From: Shewanella loihica PV-4 | Lineage (GTDB): Bacteria > Pseudomonadota > Gammaproteobacteria > Enterobacterales > Shewanellaceae | DNA: 64,000 bases | Assembly (NCBI RefSeq): GCF_000016065.1 | Contig: NC_009092.1 | Span: 1,612,001-1,676,000 of the forward strand | Direction: 5' to 3' | In this document: piece by piece, positions 26,702-36,633 of the stretch | Layout: each line of letters begins with the position of its first letter | How positions within the stretch are numbered: the first letter of the stretch is position 1 | The notes under the pieces: generated by a model | What the model was told of the DNA's origin: nothing | Database searches by the model: none | Seen by the model: the letters and a program-made list of their open reading frames with translations, nothing else | Position numbers and translations under genes: made by a program

Positions 26702-28429
26702 ATGACATTTAACGCTTATCTCACCATCGCCATCTTCCTCGCGACTATCGTGGGGTTAGTGCGTTTCCAAAACCGGCCGGCGTTGGTGTTTGGCGTGACC
26801 CTGCTGGTGCTGGTGGCGTTTAATCTGGTGACCAAGGAGCAACTGCTCTCCAGCATGTCTAATCCTGGCCTGGTAACCTTGGTACTGCTGATCCTCTGCT
26901 CCTTTGCATTGGAGAAGACCCGGCTGCTGCGGGTCATCGCCGCCAAGGTTATCGTCAGCGGCTACCGTACCACCTGGCTACGCCTGTACGGCATGACGGC
27001 ACTGAGCTCGGCTCTGCTTAACAATACCGCCGTGGTGGCCACCCTGTTGTCGCCCATTCGCAATAATCCGCATCATGTGGCGAGTAAGTTATTACTACCC
27101 CTGTCTTACGCGGCGATACTGGGCGGTACCCTGACCCTGGTGGGCACCTCGACCAACCTTATCGTCAATAGTATGGTGATTGATGCCTCAAACCAGTCGC
27201 TCTCTTTCTTCTCTTTCACCGCCATCGGCGCCTTGCTGGTGCTGGGCTGTGGTCTGGTGCTGCGTATCGCCTCAAGATGGCTGCCGGATATCGCTCACCA
27301 GGAGACCTGCTCCAAGGGCTACTTTATCGATGCCAAGGTGGTAGCAGGCTCCGAGCTAATTGGTCGTTCGGTGGAAGACAACGGCCTCAGGCATCTCGAA
27401 TCCCTGTTCCTGGTTGAGGTGGTGCGTAATGGTCGCCTCATCAGCCCTGTGACGCCCACCGAGGTGCTGCAGCAGGATGACAGGCTGATCTTCAGCGGCG
27501 ATATCGCCAAGGTGATGCAGCTTAGTCAGTTCTCTGGTCTTGAGATGTTTGCCGAAAAAAATGGCCTGCTCGACAGCAACCTCACCGAAGTGGTGGTAAA
27601 GCAAGAGAGCGTACTGGTGGGTAAGACCATGAAGAAGGCGGGCTTTCGCGCCCTGTTTGACGCCGCTGCGGTGGCCATTCGCCGTGACGGCGAAGAGATC
27701 TCGGGAAAGCTCGGTGAGGTGCAGATCAAGGCGGGCGACTTCTTAGTGCTGGCTGTCGGTAAGGACTTCCTTACCCGCCACAACATCAGCAAGAACTTTA
27801 TCGTCATCAGCGGCGTCGAGCCCGAGACCCGTAACAATGGCAAGAAGGCCTGGATCTCTATCGGCGGTTTCGTGCTGACACTGGTGCTCGCCGCCACAGG
27901 CGTGGTGGAGATGCTCCAAGGGATGTTACTGCTGCTGGGCGTGTTGATCTTCACCCAGTGCCTCAACGTCAACGAAGTGGTTCGCCGCTTCCCTGTGGAT
28001 ATCTGGCTGGTGGTGGCCTCGGCCATCTTGCTCTCCCATGCCCTGGTCAACAGCGGCGTGGCCGAGCTGGTGGCCAGCTGGGTAGAGGGAACGGCGGAGA
28101 AAGAGCATCTTATGCTGGCGTTATTGCTGGTTTATCTCGCCACCTGGCTGATGACAGAGCTCATTACCAATAACGCGGCGGCGGCGCTGATGTTCCCTAT
28201 CGCCTACAGCATAGCACTGGGCTTCGGGGTGGACTTCTTACCCTTCGTGATGACGGTGGCTTTTGCCGCCAGCGGCAGCTTCATCAGCCCCTATGGTTAT
28301 CAGACCAACCTCATGGTGTATAACGCCGGTCGCTATCGCCTGATGGATTTTGTTAAAGTGGGCGTGCCCGTGAGCCTGACTTATGGGGCCATAGTCCTAC
28401 TGACAGTGCCTTTGTTTTTCCCGTTTTAG
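26702..28429 (+). CDS. SLC13-type permease with two TrkA-C domains, putative sulfate transporter
   Basis: A 575-residue membrane protein. An N-terminal block of helices includes ALLNNTAVVATLLSP and GTLTLVGTSTNLIVNS, the paired 'NNT..' and 'GTSTN' loops of SLC13/ArsB-NhaD carriers. Two cytosolic TrkA-C (RCK-C) domains follow, around residues 205-290 and 300-365. A second helix block has ELITNNAAAALMFPIA and FAASGSFISPYGYQTNLMVY. Position between cysN and cysC, on the same strand, strongly suggests sulfate uptake feeding APS synthesis. The fold is clear; the substrate is inferred from context. Confidence 0.85.
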   Translation: MTFNAYLTIAIFLATIVGLVRFQNRPALVFGVTLLVLVAFNLVTKEQLLSSMSNPGLVTLVLLILCSFALEKTRLLRVIAAKVIVSGYRTTWLRLYGMTALSSALLNNTAVVATLLSPIRNNPHHVASKLLLPLSYAAILGGTLTLVGTSTNLIVNSMVIDASNQSLSFFSFTAIGALLVLGCGLVLRIASRWLPDIAHQETCSKGYFIDAKVVAGSELIGRSVEDNGLRHLESLFLVEVVRNGRLISPVTPTEVLQQDDRLIFSGDIAKVMQLSQFSGLEMFAEKNGLLDSNLTEVVVKQESVLVGKTMKKAGFRALFDAAAVAIRRDGEEISGKLGEVQIKAGDFLVLAVGKDFLTRHNISKNFIVISGVEPETRNNGKKAWISIGGFVLTLVLAATGVVEMLQGMLLLLGVLIFTQCLNVNEVVRRFPVDIWLVVASAILLSHALVNSGVAELVASWVEGTAEKEHLMLALLLVYLATWLMTELITNNAAAALMFPIAYSIALGFGVDFLPFVMTVAFAASGSFISPYGYQTNLMVYNAGRYRLMDFVKVGVPVSLTYGAIVLLTVPLFFPF

Positions 28430-28491
28430 ACGAGGGGCGAGACGATCGGTTTCGCCCATCGTGATTGCAGTTAACCCGTTAAGGAAAGCCG

Positions 28492-29121
28492 ATGTCCCCC
28501 TATAAGACAGTCGATGTTAATGTGAAATCCAGCGATGTTCAGTGGCATCAGGCCAGCGTGACTCACGCGGAGCGCGAGCAGGCCAACGGCCACAAAGGCG
28601 CCGTGCTCTGGTTTACTGGCCTGAGTGGTTCTGGCAAGTCCACAGTGGCTAACGCAGTCGACCGTCTGCTCCATGACAGAGGCTGTAACACCTATGTGCT
28701 CGATGGCGATAATGTACGCCATGGACTCAATGGCGACCTGGGCTTTTCCGATGAGGACAGGGTAGAGAACATCCGCCGTATCGGCGAGGTAGCCAAGCTG
28801 TTTGTCGATGCCGGCACTTTGGTATCGACGGCCTTCATCTCGCCATTTAATGCCGATCGCAAGCTGGTGAGAGATCTGCTGGCGGCCCATCAATTTATCG
28901 AGGTCTTCATCGATACGCCGCTTGAGGTGTGTGAGCAGCGCGACCCCAAGGGACTCTACAAGAAGGCGCGGGCCGGTGAGATTAAACACTTTACCGGTAT
29001 CGATTCTGCCTACGAGGCGCCGGTTTCCCCCGAGGTGCATGTTAAATCCGCCGAGCAGTCGGTGCAGCAGTGTGCCGAGCAGGTGGTAGATTATCTAGTT
29101 AAGCAGGGGCTGCTGGCCTAA
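28492..29121 (+). CDS. cysC: Adenylyl-sulfate (APS) kinase
   Basis: Phosphorylates APS to PAPS. The 209-residue protein has the P-loop GLSGSGKS at residues 43-50, [17 protein letters not shown], the [13 protein letters not shown] and [15 protein letters not shown] segments, and the [19 protein letters not shown] lid, all typical of CysC. Length is close to E. coli CysC (201). It closes the cysDN-permease-cysC run; wzi lies convergent downstream. Confidence 0.97.
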   Translation: MSPYKTVDVNVKSSDVQWHQASVTHAEREQANGHKGAVLWFTGLSGSGKSTVANAVDRLLHDRGCNTYVLDGDNVRHGLNGDLGFSDEDRVENIRRIGEVAKLFVDAGTLVSTAFISPFNADRKLVRDLLAAHQFIEVFIDTPLEVCEQRDPKGLYKKARAGEIKHFTGIDSAYEAPVSPEVHVKSAEQSVQQCAEQVVDYLVKQGLLA

Positions 29122-29220
29122 GTTGGTTTTAAGCTGGAGCTAAGCAGGAAAGGGCTAAGTTAGATTTAATCTTTTCTAGTGCTTAGGCTTAGTTAGTTTA
29201 CCCGAATCTAATCTTCTAGA

Positions 29221-29240
29221 GCGCCGAAACTACTCGGCGC
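29221..29240. terminator. GC-rich hairpin between convergent cysC and wzi
   Basis: GCGCCGA / TCGGCGC form a perfect 7-bp stem with a 6-base loop, 99 bases after the cysC stop. No proper T-run follows on either strand, so it is a weak or bidirectional terminator at best. Confidence 0.4.
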
Positions 29241-29298
29241 CCTGTTTATTCGTCATTTCGAAACAGACTTGGCTTTAATGGTTTACACCTGTGCAGCC

Positions 29299-30765
29299 TT
29301 AGAAGCGCCTTTCCCACAGGGCATACAGGCTGGTGTCCCAGTCGTGTCCGCCGTTATGGACAAACTGGCGATAACTGAGGGTGCCACCCAGCTTGAGGAT
29401 GCCCTCAAACCAAGGTCTGTGGTAGCTGGTATCGAACTGATAGACCCGCTCATATTCGCCAGGAGAGACAGGGTTACCGCCTGCGCTATTGCCCGTATCT
29501 ATACCGTCGGTGTTGAGCCTGAGCCAGCGCAACTTGTTGGTGACGCTGTGGCCATCGCCCAGCTGAGTGATGCCACCAAGGACTAAGGTCTCGGAATCGT
29601 TATCATAGGTGCTGCCCAGGCTCCTGCCGTAGTAGCGGTAGCCACTCTGGTAAAAGCCATGTTCATACAGACAGTTATAGGCGTTAGGGTCGATGCCACA
29701 GGCCACCTTGGTATCGGCATACTCGATGAAGACCCGGGTGCTCAGTGCATCTAGCATAAAGTCTACCCCGCCCAAGTTGGCGGCATTGATCAGCTTGTTT
29801 TTGCCGTGGTGATAGTCTTCGTGGATCCGTTCGAAATAGATGCCATAGGGGACGCCGAAGGCGGTGTCTGACCAGCGAAAATCATAACCGGCGAGCATAT
29901 TTTCCTGGCCGTTGGTGACATCACCCTCAGACTGGCCACCATTAAACAGGCCATCCCACCAGTCACTCAGGCTATTGCCATAGCCTTCGCCGCCCCACTG
30001 CATGGTCCATGAGAAGCCAACCTCTAGTTTAGAGATAGGTCTGAGGGTGCCGCGAGCGCCCCAATGTCTGGCATCGGGCACATAGCGGTCGCTCTCCATC
30101 TGGCTGAAGCTGGTGGTAAAGGTCCAGGGGCCGATCCAGTTAAGCCAGGGCGATTCGAATGCGGCGCTGTTGTTGCGGCTTAGTGTCACACCTAGCATGG
30201 GGCGGGCATTGGTGGTCTGGATTAGGCCGGTATCCCATCCTGGCCCCCAATATTTTTGCTGAGCACCGGCGCTGAGGATCCAGTTGCCCAGGCTCAGGGC
30301 GGCGAAGCTGTTGTCTAGCCGGCTGCTGTTGCCATCTATCGGGTCTTGATGATAGCTAGCCGAGAGGCGACCGCTAAACCACTCCTTGGTGATCTCGACG
30401 TCCACCTTGGCTTCGGCCTTGTCTCTATAGTCATGGCCAAAGCCCAAGAAGCGCGCCCTGTCGGTGGCCGCCCCCAGGCCGATGCGGGTACTAAGGTCTC
30501 TATGGTCTCTGGCATAGGCGCTCATTACTCTATCGTAGGCCGCGGCCTGGGCCGGAGAAAGCTCGGGCAATTCGGCTGCATCGAGATCTTGCTTGAGCCC
30601 GGCCCACATCAGCGGATAGGTGGTGACCGGCTGCTTGATTATCCCTGTATCGGCGAGCAGTTGAATGTCGGCTCGCAGCGGCAGGTCGGTCGGTTCTATC
30701 CACCAGGCGGCAAACGCCGAATGGCTGCTAACAAGTAGGAGGGGAACGGCTAGGTATCGTTTCAT
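29299..30765 (-). CDS. wzi: Capsule assembly protein Wzi (outer-membrane beta-barrel)
   Basis: A 488-residue secreted protein. A signal peptide (MKRYLAVPLLLVSSHSAFA, cut before AWW) precedes a helical N-terminal part (LRADIQLLADTGIIKQPVTTYPL) and a barrel with alternating strands. QKYWGPGWDTGLIQTTNARPM and the ending YALWERRF (aromatic C-terminal residue) fit outer-membrane insertion. Wzi in E. coli is a lectin that helps anchor capsule to the surface. It lies about 14 kb from the polysaccharide genes and is convergent with cysC. Presence suggests that the glycan made here is, at least in part, a surface-held capsule. Confidence 0.87.
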   Translation of the reverse strand: MKRYLAVPLLLVSSHSAFAAWWIEPTDLPLRADIQLLADTGIIKQPVTTYPLMWAGLKQDLDAAELPELSPAQAAAYDRVMSAYARDHRDLSTRIGLGAATDRARFLGFGHDYRDKAEAKVDVEITKEWFSGRLSASYHQDPIDGNSSRLDNSFAALSLGNWILSAGAQQKYWGPGWDTGLIQTTNARPMLGVTLSRNNSAAFESPWLNWIGPWTFTTSFSQMESDRYVPDARHWGARGTLRPISKLEVGFSWTMQWGGEGYGNSLSDWWDGLFNGGQSEGDVTNGQENMLAGYDFRWSDTAFGVPYGIYFERIHEDYHHGKNKLINAANLGGVDFMLDALSTRVFIEYADTKVACGIDPNAYNCLYEHGFYQSGYRYYGRSLGSTYDNDSETLVLGGITQLGDGHSVTNKLRWLRLNTDGIDTGNSAGGNPVSPGEYERVYQFDTSYHRPWFEGILKLGGTLSYRQFVHNGGHDWDTSLYALWERRF

Positions 30766-31150
30766 CTGCTCATCTTTTCGATCTGAATTTTTGCGCGAAT
30801 ATGATGATTAATTGGCTAATTAACAAGGGAAATGTCGATAATTGCTGGATTAATCACCTGGCTTTGTAGCTTTGTGTTGCCTGGGTGATTTTTAGGTGAA
30901 TTAGGCGTGGGATTTCGGTGGTGATTTTGTACTTGCGATAGAGGTGAAAGGTTAACAGCTTGTGGGGTGATCATCGGTTGGCTGCAAGCCTGACAAGGTG
31001 CTGAATACGAATGCAAGGCGCGGCGAAAGGCTTTTCACTGCCCCGCGCCTAGCTTAGTATCTTTTACGCAAAGTATGATCAAATTGTTATTAAATTCTTA
31101 GGCGTGGAGATGGCATACTAAGGCAATCTAGGACGAAGAGAATTTATATT
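30766..31150. other. Divergent intergenic region wzi / cysQ
   Basis: About 385 bp with no credible gene. It should carry both divergent promoters. The only strong structure is an 8-bp inverted repeat, AGGCGCGG (31016-31023) and CCGCGCCT (31043-31050), around a 19-base spacer with its own short GAAA/TTTC dyad. Just after it comes an AT-rich stretch before the cysQ start. Confidence 0.5.
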
Positions 31151-31945
31151 GTGAGTCATATATTTAAGCAAGAATGGTTAGATGAGTTGGTCGAGATCGC
31201 TAAGAAGGCGGGCGATGCCATCATGCAGGTCTATGGCAGCGACCAGATGGATATTCAGGCCAAGGCCGACGATAGCCCTGTGACCGCGGCCGATCTGGCC
31301 AGCCACAAGGTGATCGTCGAGGCGCTTGCGCATCTGACGCCAGACATTCCCGTGATGTCTGAAGAGGCCGCCGATATTCCCTGGGAGACGCGTAAGCAGT
31401 GGCAGCAGTATTGGCTTATCGACCCACTGGATGGCACCAAAGAGTTTATTAAGCGTAACGGTGAGTTCACCGTTAATATCGCCTTTATCGACAAGGGCCG
31501 CGCCCTCGCTGGGGTCGTCTATGCGCCCGTGCTGGATAAATGTTATTACGGCGCCCAGCATCTTGGCGCCTGGTTGGCCAGCGCCGATGGGGTGACAGAT
31601 TTGAACCAGCTGGCGGTTGCGGCGCCGAATGTGCCCAGGATTGTCGGCAGTCGCTCCCATGTGAGCCCTGGGCTTGCGGCCTATCTCGAGGAGATAGGCG
31701 AACATGAGATGACCAGTATCGGCAGCTCGCTGAAGTTTTGTCTGCTGGCCGAAGGCAAGGCGGATATCTATCCCCGCCTGGGTCTGACCAGCGAGTGGGA
31801 CACGGCGGCGGCGCAGGCAGTGTTGGAAAGTGTTGGCGGTCTTGTGGTGAATGCCGATAACGGCCAGCCGCTGGACTATAACCAGAAAGAAGATATTTTG
31901 AATCCCTACTTTATCGCCACCGCAAAGCATTGGCGCGATAAGTAA
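31151..31945 (+). CDS. cysQ: 3'(2'),5'-bisphosphate nucleotidase
   Basis: Hydrolyses PAP, the by-product of PAPS use, to AMP. The 264-residue protein is of the inositol-monophosphatase fold: [24 protein letters not shown] (metal-binding Glu), [13 protein letters not shown] (the DPLDGT signature with catalytic Asp residues), and [14 protein letters not shown] near the end (WDTAA). Translation starts at GTG 31151. It follows the cys cluster by 2 kb and complements cysC in function. mak starts 28 bases downstream. Confidence 0.95.
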   Translation: MSHIFKQEWLDELVEIAKKAGDAIMQVYGSDQMDIQAKADDSPVTAADLASHKVIVEALAHLTPDIPVMSEEAADIPWETRKQWQQYWLIDPLDGTKEFIKRNGEFTVNIAFIDKGRALAGVVYAPVLDKCYYGAQHLGAWLASADGVTDLNQLAVAAPNVPRIVGSRSHVSPGLAAYLEEIGEHEMTSIGSSLKFCLLAEGKADIYPRLGLTSEWDTAAAQAVLESVGGLVVNADNGQPLDYNQKEDILNPYFIATAKHWRDK

Positions 31946-31973
31946 GAAAAAGAGAATAAGATTGGAGCAGAGT

Positions 31974-32864
31974 ATGATGAGAATGGGTGTTGACCTGGGG
32001 GGCACTAAGATAGAGCTGGTGGCCCTGAGTGAGGCCGGTAAGGAACTGTTTAGGAAACGGATCCCCACGCCGCGTGAATACAAAGCCACCCTGGATGCCA
32101 TCGAGGCACTCGTCAATGAAGCAGAGTCCACTCTGGGTCAAAAAGGCACAGTGGGTGTCGGTATTCCCGGGGTGATTTCTCCTTTCTCTGGTCTGGTGAA
32201 GAATGCCAACTCGACCTGGATCAATGGCCATCCCTTAGATCTGGACTTAGGTGCGCGTTTGGAGCGTGAGGTGCGCGTAGCCAACGATGCCAACTGTTTC
32301 GCCGTGTCCGAGGCGGTAGATGGCGCCGCGGCCGGTAAAGGCCTGGTATTTGGGGTGATCATAGGCACGGGCTGTGGCGGCGGTATTGCCATCAACGGCA
32401 AGGTCCACGGTGGCGGCAACGGTATCGGCGGCGAGTGGGGCCATAACCCGCTGCCCTGGATGACACCCGACGAGTTCAACTCTACCGAGTGTTTCTGCGG
32501 CAACAAAGACTGCATCGAAACCTTTATCTCTGGCACCGGCTTCGTGCGCGACTATAAGGCGGCCGGTGGCGATGCACCCAGCGGTATCGAGATCGCCCGT
32601 CGTATGGAGCAGGGTGAAGCGCTGGCGACCGCGGCGTTTGAGCGCTATATCGACCGTCTGGCTCGCTCGCTGGCCCATATGATTAACATGCTGGATCCCG
32701 ACATTATCGTGCTCGGCGGAGGCGTCTCCAACATAGAGGCCATCTATCCAAGATTACCTGAGGCACTGTCTAAGTATGTGCTTGGCGGTGAGTGTCGTAC
32801 CCCTGTGGTGCAGAACATGTATGGCGGCTCATCTGGGGTTCGCGGCGCCGCCTGGCTCTGGTAA
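31974..32864 (+). CDS. mak: ROK-family fructokinase Mak
   Basis: ATP-dependent sugar kinase, probably fructokinase (manno(fructo)kinase). The 296-residue product matches E. coli Mak over its length: [15 protein letters not shown] at the start, [39 protein letters not shown] (catalytic Asp), [18 protein letters not shown], and the zinc motif [15 protein letters not shown]. The C-terminal [10 protein letters not shown] is identical in style to Mak. ATG 31974 has GGAG 6 bases before it. Confidence 0.93.
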   Translation: MMRMGVDLGGTKIELVALSEAGKELFRKRIPTPREYKATLDAIEALVNEAESTLGQKGTVGVGIPGVISPFSGLVKNANSTWINGHPLDLDLGARLEREVRVANDANCFAVSEAVDGAAAGKGLVFGVIIGTGCGGGIAINGKVHGGGNGIGGEWGHNPLPWMTPDEFNSTECFCGNKDCIETFISGTGFVRDYKAAGGDAPSGIEIARRMEQGEALATAAFERYIDRLARSLAHMINMLDPDIIVLGGGVSNIEAIYPRLPEALSKYVLGGECRTPVVQNMYGGSSGVRGAAWLW

Positions 32865-32938
32865 TGACTTCCAGGCATCCCTAGGTTACACTTGCCCCCA
32901 CTTTTCAATGGGGGCAAGACTTAGGGGCAAGGATAGCC

Positions 32939-33679
32939 ATGTTCTGGATAAAAAAACTAATTTCACAACTCTTAATGCCGATCCCATTATCGGTATTGTG
33001 TCTGTTTATCGCGATCCTGATCCTGCGACGACGCAAGTTCGTTAAGGCGCTGATCACACTCTCTTTTACCATCTTATTGCTGGCGAGCAGTCAATGGGGC
33101 AGTCATCAGCTGACCGCACCGCTCGAGGGGCAATACCCAGTCAACAACGACCCAATAGAAAACGCCTGCGTGGTGATGGTGCTGGGCAGTGGTCACGATT
33201 CTACTATCGCCGATCGCGCCACCCTGCAGCTCTCTGCCACCGCACTGGCCCGTCTTACCGAAGGGGTGAGACAACTCAGCCTAGGCCAGGATTGCCAACT
33301 GGTGGTCAGCGGTTGGGGTGGCAGTGATGCTGTGCCTCAGGCGCAGGTGATGGCCAATGCCGCCATCGAGCTTGGGGTGAACCCAGAGCGGATCATTAAG
33401 TTTCCCCTGGCCAAAGATACCCTGGAGGAGGCACAATTTCTCAAGTGGGAGATAGGTGATAGCCCCTTCAGGTTGGTGACCTCGGCCACCCATCTGCCAC
33501 GGGCCATGATGATCTTTCATCAGGCTGGCATGCACCCTCAGGGGGCGCCGGCAGACTTTATTGCCCGGGGCGGCTACTGGTGGCAGCTGGATGCCCGTAA
33601 CCTGTTGGCCTCCCAGCGTTCGATCCATGAATATGTGGGACAGACTTGGCTTAAGATTAAATTTGCTTTGGCAGATTAG
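32939..33679 (+). CDS. elyC: ElyC/SanA/YdcF-family envelope protein
   Basis: A 246-residue protein with two N-terminal membrane helices (about residues 10-28 and 36-54) and a periplasmic DUF218 domain: CVVMVLGSGHDS, LARLTEGVRQL, LVVSGWGGSDAVPQAQVMA, KDTLEEAQFLK, and FRLVTSATHLPRAMMIF. Size and topology fit ElyC (YcbC), which in E. coli affects peptidoglycan assembly through lipid-carrier use. SanA and YdcF are less likely because they lack this two-helix start. It is followed by the DUF2982 gene after 12 bases. Confidence 0.78.
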   Translation: MFWIKKLISQLLMPIPLSVLCLFIAILILRRRKFVKALITLSFTILLLASSQWGSHQLTAPLEGQYPVNNDPIENACVVMVLGSGHDSTIADRATLQLSATALARLTEGVRQLSLGQDCQLVVSGWGGSDAVPQAQVMANAAIELGVNPERIIKFPLAKDTLEEAQFLKWEIGDSPFRLVTSATHLPRAMMIFHQAGMHPQGAPADFIARGGYWWQLDARNLLASQRSIHEYVGQTWLKIKFALAD

Positions 33680-33691
33680 CGTTTGGAGATT

Positions 33692-34360
33692 ATGGAACAA
33701 GAAGCTGTTGTCATTCGCGCGGTGACCAAGCGTAACGCGCGCACCTTTACCCTGATTGGCGGCATCGCCTTAATCAGTGCCCTGTGCATGTTTATCGCCT
33801 CCAGGGCGCTGATGGGGCCGGGCATGATCTGTTTCATCTTCGGTATGATCTTTACCGTGTTGGGGATAGCCAAGTGGATGCAGCCCGAGGTGAGTATAGA
33901 GCTAAGGCCCAGGGGGCTGGTGTATCATCATCACAGGGGCAGCATCTATCTGGAATGGGACAACATTCAACGGGTCGATATTCCTCGCAGCATTCAGACG
34001 TTTGATAGCCATGATCTGCCCTATATCGGGGTCAGGCTGAAATCCCTGTTGCCGCTGATCGACGATATACCTCCCAGGCTGGCGACTGGGCTCTTGAGCG
34101 AGCAGCGCCCGCTGCTGATCTCCTCCCTGAATCTGGACGGTGAGCTTGCGGACCTCGAGCATTATCTCAACTCAGAGTTCACTCCCATCACACTAGAAGG
34201 CACAGATTTCAGTGGCGTGCAGGCGATGTTTGCCCGGCGCTGCGCTCAGCTCAATACTCAGCTGGGTTACCATGTTTACTTGCCGGAAGATTGTTTAGAC
34301 AGAGCGCCGAGAGAGTTTCTCGCGCTGCTGAGGGAATATAGAAGCAACCTTAGGCAATAG
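33692..34360 (+). CDS. DUF2982-type membrane protein
   Basis: A 222-residue protein with two adjacent hydrophobic segments near the N-terminus (about residues 18-60, GGIALISALCMFIAS and MICFIFGMIFTVLGIA), then a soluble domain with SIELRPRGLVYHHHRGSIYLEWDNIQRVDIPR. It resembles the DUF2982 family found mainly in Shewanella and Vibrio-like genomes; no function is known. ATG 33692 follows GGAG with short spacing. It forms a likely pair with the elyC-like gene upstream. Confidence 0.7.
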   Translation: MEQEAVVIRAVTKRNARTFTLIGGIALISALCMFIASRALMGPGMICFIFGMIFTVLGIAKWMQPEVSIELRPRGLVYHHHRGSIYLEWDNIQRVDIPRSIQTFDSHDLPYIGVRLKSLLPLIDDIPPRLATGLLSEQRPLLISSLNLDGELADLEHYLNSEFTPITLEGTDFSGVQAMFARRCAQLNTQLGYHVYLPEDCLDRAPREFLALLREYRSNLRQ

Positions 34361-34445
34361 CAGGTCATCCTGGCCTGCTAGAAAGCGACTGCTGACCATA
34401 GACTCATTATTATGAGTACAAGAAATGGGGGCAAGGGATGGATAT

Positions 34446-34478
34446 AAAAAAGGCCACACAATCCTGTGGCCTTATTTG
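34446..34478. terminator. Bidirectional terminator between DUF2982 and bactofilin genes
   Basis: A 9-bp perfect stem AAGGCCACA / TGTGGCCTT with loop CAATCC. On the minus strand the stem is followed by a run of T, and on the plus strand by ATTTGTT. It lies between two convergent genes and can serve both, better for the minus-strand bactofilin gene. Confidence 0.82.
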
Positions 34479-34532
34479 TTAAAGCTGTCCACTTAATATA
34501 GCCAGATAGGGCTCTAGCCAAGCTTACCTAGA

Positions 34533-34988
34533 TTAGGCAGATTTAGTGAGTTCTTTAAAGTAATTGTCTAACTGAGACTCTGCCTCAGGTTCGGCATCAG
34601 ATTTGGTTTCAGGGTTAATTGCTTGGACGTCTGGTTCGCTGGCGAGCAGAGCGACCTCTTCGCGTACGCGCATCCCGATAAACTGACCCCCTTCGAAGAT
34701 CTCCATCGAGTTACAGGCGATCTCGCCCTCGACGCTACCTGTGCTGGTGATGTTCAGTTTTTCACACTTCATCTTGCCCTTAAACGCACCAGAGACCTTA
34801 ATTTCCTTACACTGCAGCTCGCCTTCGATATAACCATCGACTTCGATCGTCAGCTTACCGGTCGCGCTGATTTTGCCGTGCAGTTCGCCGCCGATGAGGG
34901 CTTCGCCGGCAAAATGAGTTTCCCCTGATAATTTAGTCCCTTGCGCAATAAAGGTGAGACCTGCTTTGTTATTTTTCTTTCCAAACAT
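34533..34988 (-). CDS. Bactofilin-type polymer-forming protein
   Basis: A 151-residue cytoskeletal protein of the bactofilin family. The central beta-helix is built from short repeats such as GEALIGGELHGKISATGKLTIEVDG, YIEGELQCKEIKVSGAFKGKMKC and STGSVEGEIAC. N- and C-terminal tails (FGKKNNKAG; an acidic end with SDAEPEAESQLDNYF) are disordered, as usual. ATG 34988 (MFGKKNN) is preferred to the frame's earlier start. Bactofilins act in cell shape, stalk or envelope positioning; no peptidoglycan hydrolase gene lies next to it. Confidence 0.88.
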   Translation of the reverse strand: MFGKKNNKAGLTFIAQGTKLSGETHFAGEALIGGELHGKISATGKLTIEVDGYIEGELQCKEIKVSGAFKGKMKCEKLNITSTGSVEGEIACNSMEIFEGGQFIGMRVREEVALLASEPDVQAINPETKSDAEPEAESQLDNYFKELTKSA

Positions 34989-35098
34989 AATGATTAACTT
35001 TTTGCCCGTTTTGCCCAATATTACCCTTAAACTTTGTGTAACAAAACCACTAATATTTGGCGCTGCCTGTCAGTTTTTTGGCAATGCTTTTCACTACA

Positions 35099-35575
35099 TT
35101 AGCTAAGTTTTATTGATTGATTAGGGCAGGGGGCTACGCAGGCACCGCAGCCGTTACACATCTCGGTATCGATCACAGGCTTGGGCGCCTGACCTATGCT
35201 GGCGGTAAAGCTGATGGCTCTGGGATCGCAGGCATCTTTACAGGTCTGACACCAGATGCCGCTGTTGGCGAGACAGCTCTGGTCGATACTGGCCTTGATC
35301 TGCCAGGGGGTCTCTTCGGTGTCGGTAAACAGCGGCTCGGGACACACCTTGGCACAGGCGCCACAGAAGGTGCATTCATCCTGACTGAAGCTGACCTCGG
35401 GAAAGCCACCGTCGCCACGGGAGAGGATCTTGGTTTCACAGGCGTCGATACACTTATCGCAGCGGGTGCAGATATCGGTAAATTCGACATCTGTGCTGCT
35501 CCAGGGCGGGCGGATCACCTGGCTCTTGCGGCGACTGAAGAGGTTACGGCGGCTTTGGTTGATGCGATTACTCAT
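35099..35575 (-). CDS. napF: NapF-type ferredoxin
   Basis: A 158-residue cytoplasmic iron-sulfur protein with an Arg-rich N-terminus (NRINQSRRNLFSRR) and four Cys clusters. CTRCDKCIDACE, CTFCGACAKVCPE and CNGCGACVAPCP are 4Fe-4S sites, and CQTCKDACDP is a further Cys group. This layout is that of NapF, which helps mature the periplasmic nitrate reductase NapA. No other nap genes are in the window. It lies downstream of galE on the same strand, 45 bases away, with bactofilin next. Confidence 0.87.
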   Translation of the reverse strand: MSNRINQSRRNLFSRRKSQVIRPPWSSTDVEFTDICTRCDKCIDACETKILSRGDGGFPEVSFSQDECTFCGACAKVCPEPLFTDTEETPWQIKASIDQSCLANSGIWCQTCKDACDPRAISFTASIGQAPKPVIDTEMCNGCGACVAPCPNQSIKLS

Positions 35576-35619
35576 AGATTCACTTGCTATCAAATGGAGG
35601 GCCTGAGCCCCCGATTGCT

Positions 35620-36633
35620 TTAGGCCTTGTAGCCGCTCGGGTTAGAGGACTGCCAGTGCCAGCTGCTGTTGGCCATATCTTCTATGGTGTGGGTGGCCTG
35701 CCAGTTCAGCTCTGTCTGCGCCTTGTGAGGATCGGCGTAACAGGCGGCGATATCGCCAGGACGACGCGGCGCGATCTGGTAGGCGATGGCATGCCCGCAG
35801 GCCTTCTCGAATGCCTTGACCATGTCCAGCACGCTATAGCCCTGGCCTGTGCCCAGATTATAGGTGACTAAGCCTGGCTGGGTGTTGAGTTTCGCAAGCG
35901 CCTTCAGGTGGCCCTTAGCCAGATCCACCACATGGATATAGTCGCGCACCCCTGTGCCATCATGGGTGTCGTAGTCGTCGCCGAAGACGCTCAGCTTCTC
36001 GCGTTGACCCACGGCAACCTGGGCGATGAAGGGCATCAGGTTATTGGGGATATCGTTGGGATCTTCGCCGATGAGGCCGCTCTCGTGGGCGCCAACAGGG
36101 TTGAAGTAACGCAGCCTGGCGATGTTCCAGCTCGAGTCCGAGTGGTGTAGATCCTTAAGGATATGCTCGACCATCAGCTTAGACTGACCATAGGGGTTAG
36201 TGGCGCCCGTGGGGAAATCTTCGGTAATGGGCAGTGAGGCGGGATCGCCATAGACGGTAGCCGATGAGCTAAATACCAGGTTCTTCACATTAAATTCGGC
36301 CATCACCTCGCACAGCACTAAGGTGCCGGTGACGTTGTTTTCATAGTAGCGCAGCGGCTGGGCGACCGACTCGCCGACCGCCTTGAGGCCGGCAAAATGG
36401 ATCACGGCGTCGATATCATGGTCGGTAAAGACCTTCTGCAGGAAGGCCTTGTTGAGCACGTCGCCCTGGTAGAAGGTGACCCCTTTATTGGTGATCTGCT
36501 CGACCCGCTTGAGGGCCTCGACGCTTGAGTTACTCAGATTGTCTATGATCACTACCTGTTGATCATCATTAAGTAGCTCAACGACAGTGTGGCTACCTAT
36601 GTAGCCTGCGCCACCTGTGACTAAAATCGTCAT
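35620..36633 (-). CDS. galE: UDP-glucose 4-epimerase
   Basis: Interconverts UDP-glucose and UDP-galactose. The 337-residue extended SDR begins [17 protein letters not shown] (GxxGxxG), has [22 protein letters not shown] (Tyr-x3-Lys) and [12 protein letters not shown], as in E. coli GalE (338 residues). Its ATG overlaps the last base of the galU copy 2 stop, so the two are translated as a unit that supplies UDP-hexoses to surface glycans. Confidence 0.97.
   Translation of the reverse strand: MTILVTGGAGYIGSHTVVELLNDDQQVVIIDNLSNSSVEALKRVEQITNKGVTFYQGDVLNKAFLQKVFTDHDIDAVIHFAGLKAVGESVAQPLRYYENNVTGTLVLCEVMAEFNVKNLVFSSSATVYGDPASLPITEDFPTGATNPYGQSKLMVEHILKDLHHSDSSWNIARLRYFNPVGAHESGLIGEDPNDIPNNLMPFIAQVAVGQREKLSVFGDDYDTHDGTGVRDYIHVVDLAKGHLKALAKLNTQPGLVTYNLGTGQGYSVLDMVKAFEKACGHAIAYQIAPRRPGDIAACYADPHKAQTELNWQATHTIEDMANSSWHWQSSNPSGYKA

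Noticed and set aside
31178..32131. 317-residue minus-strand frame opposite cysQ and mak
   Set aside because: It is the antisense shadow of two well-supported genes; GC-rich codon bias on one strand keeps the other open.
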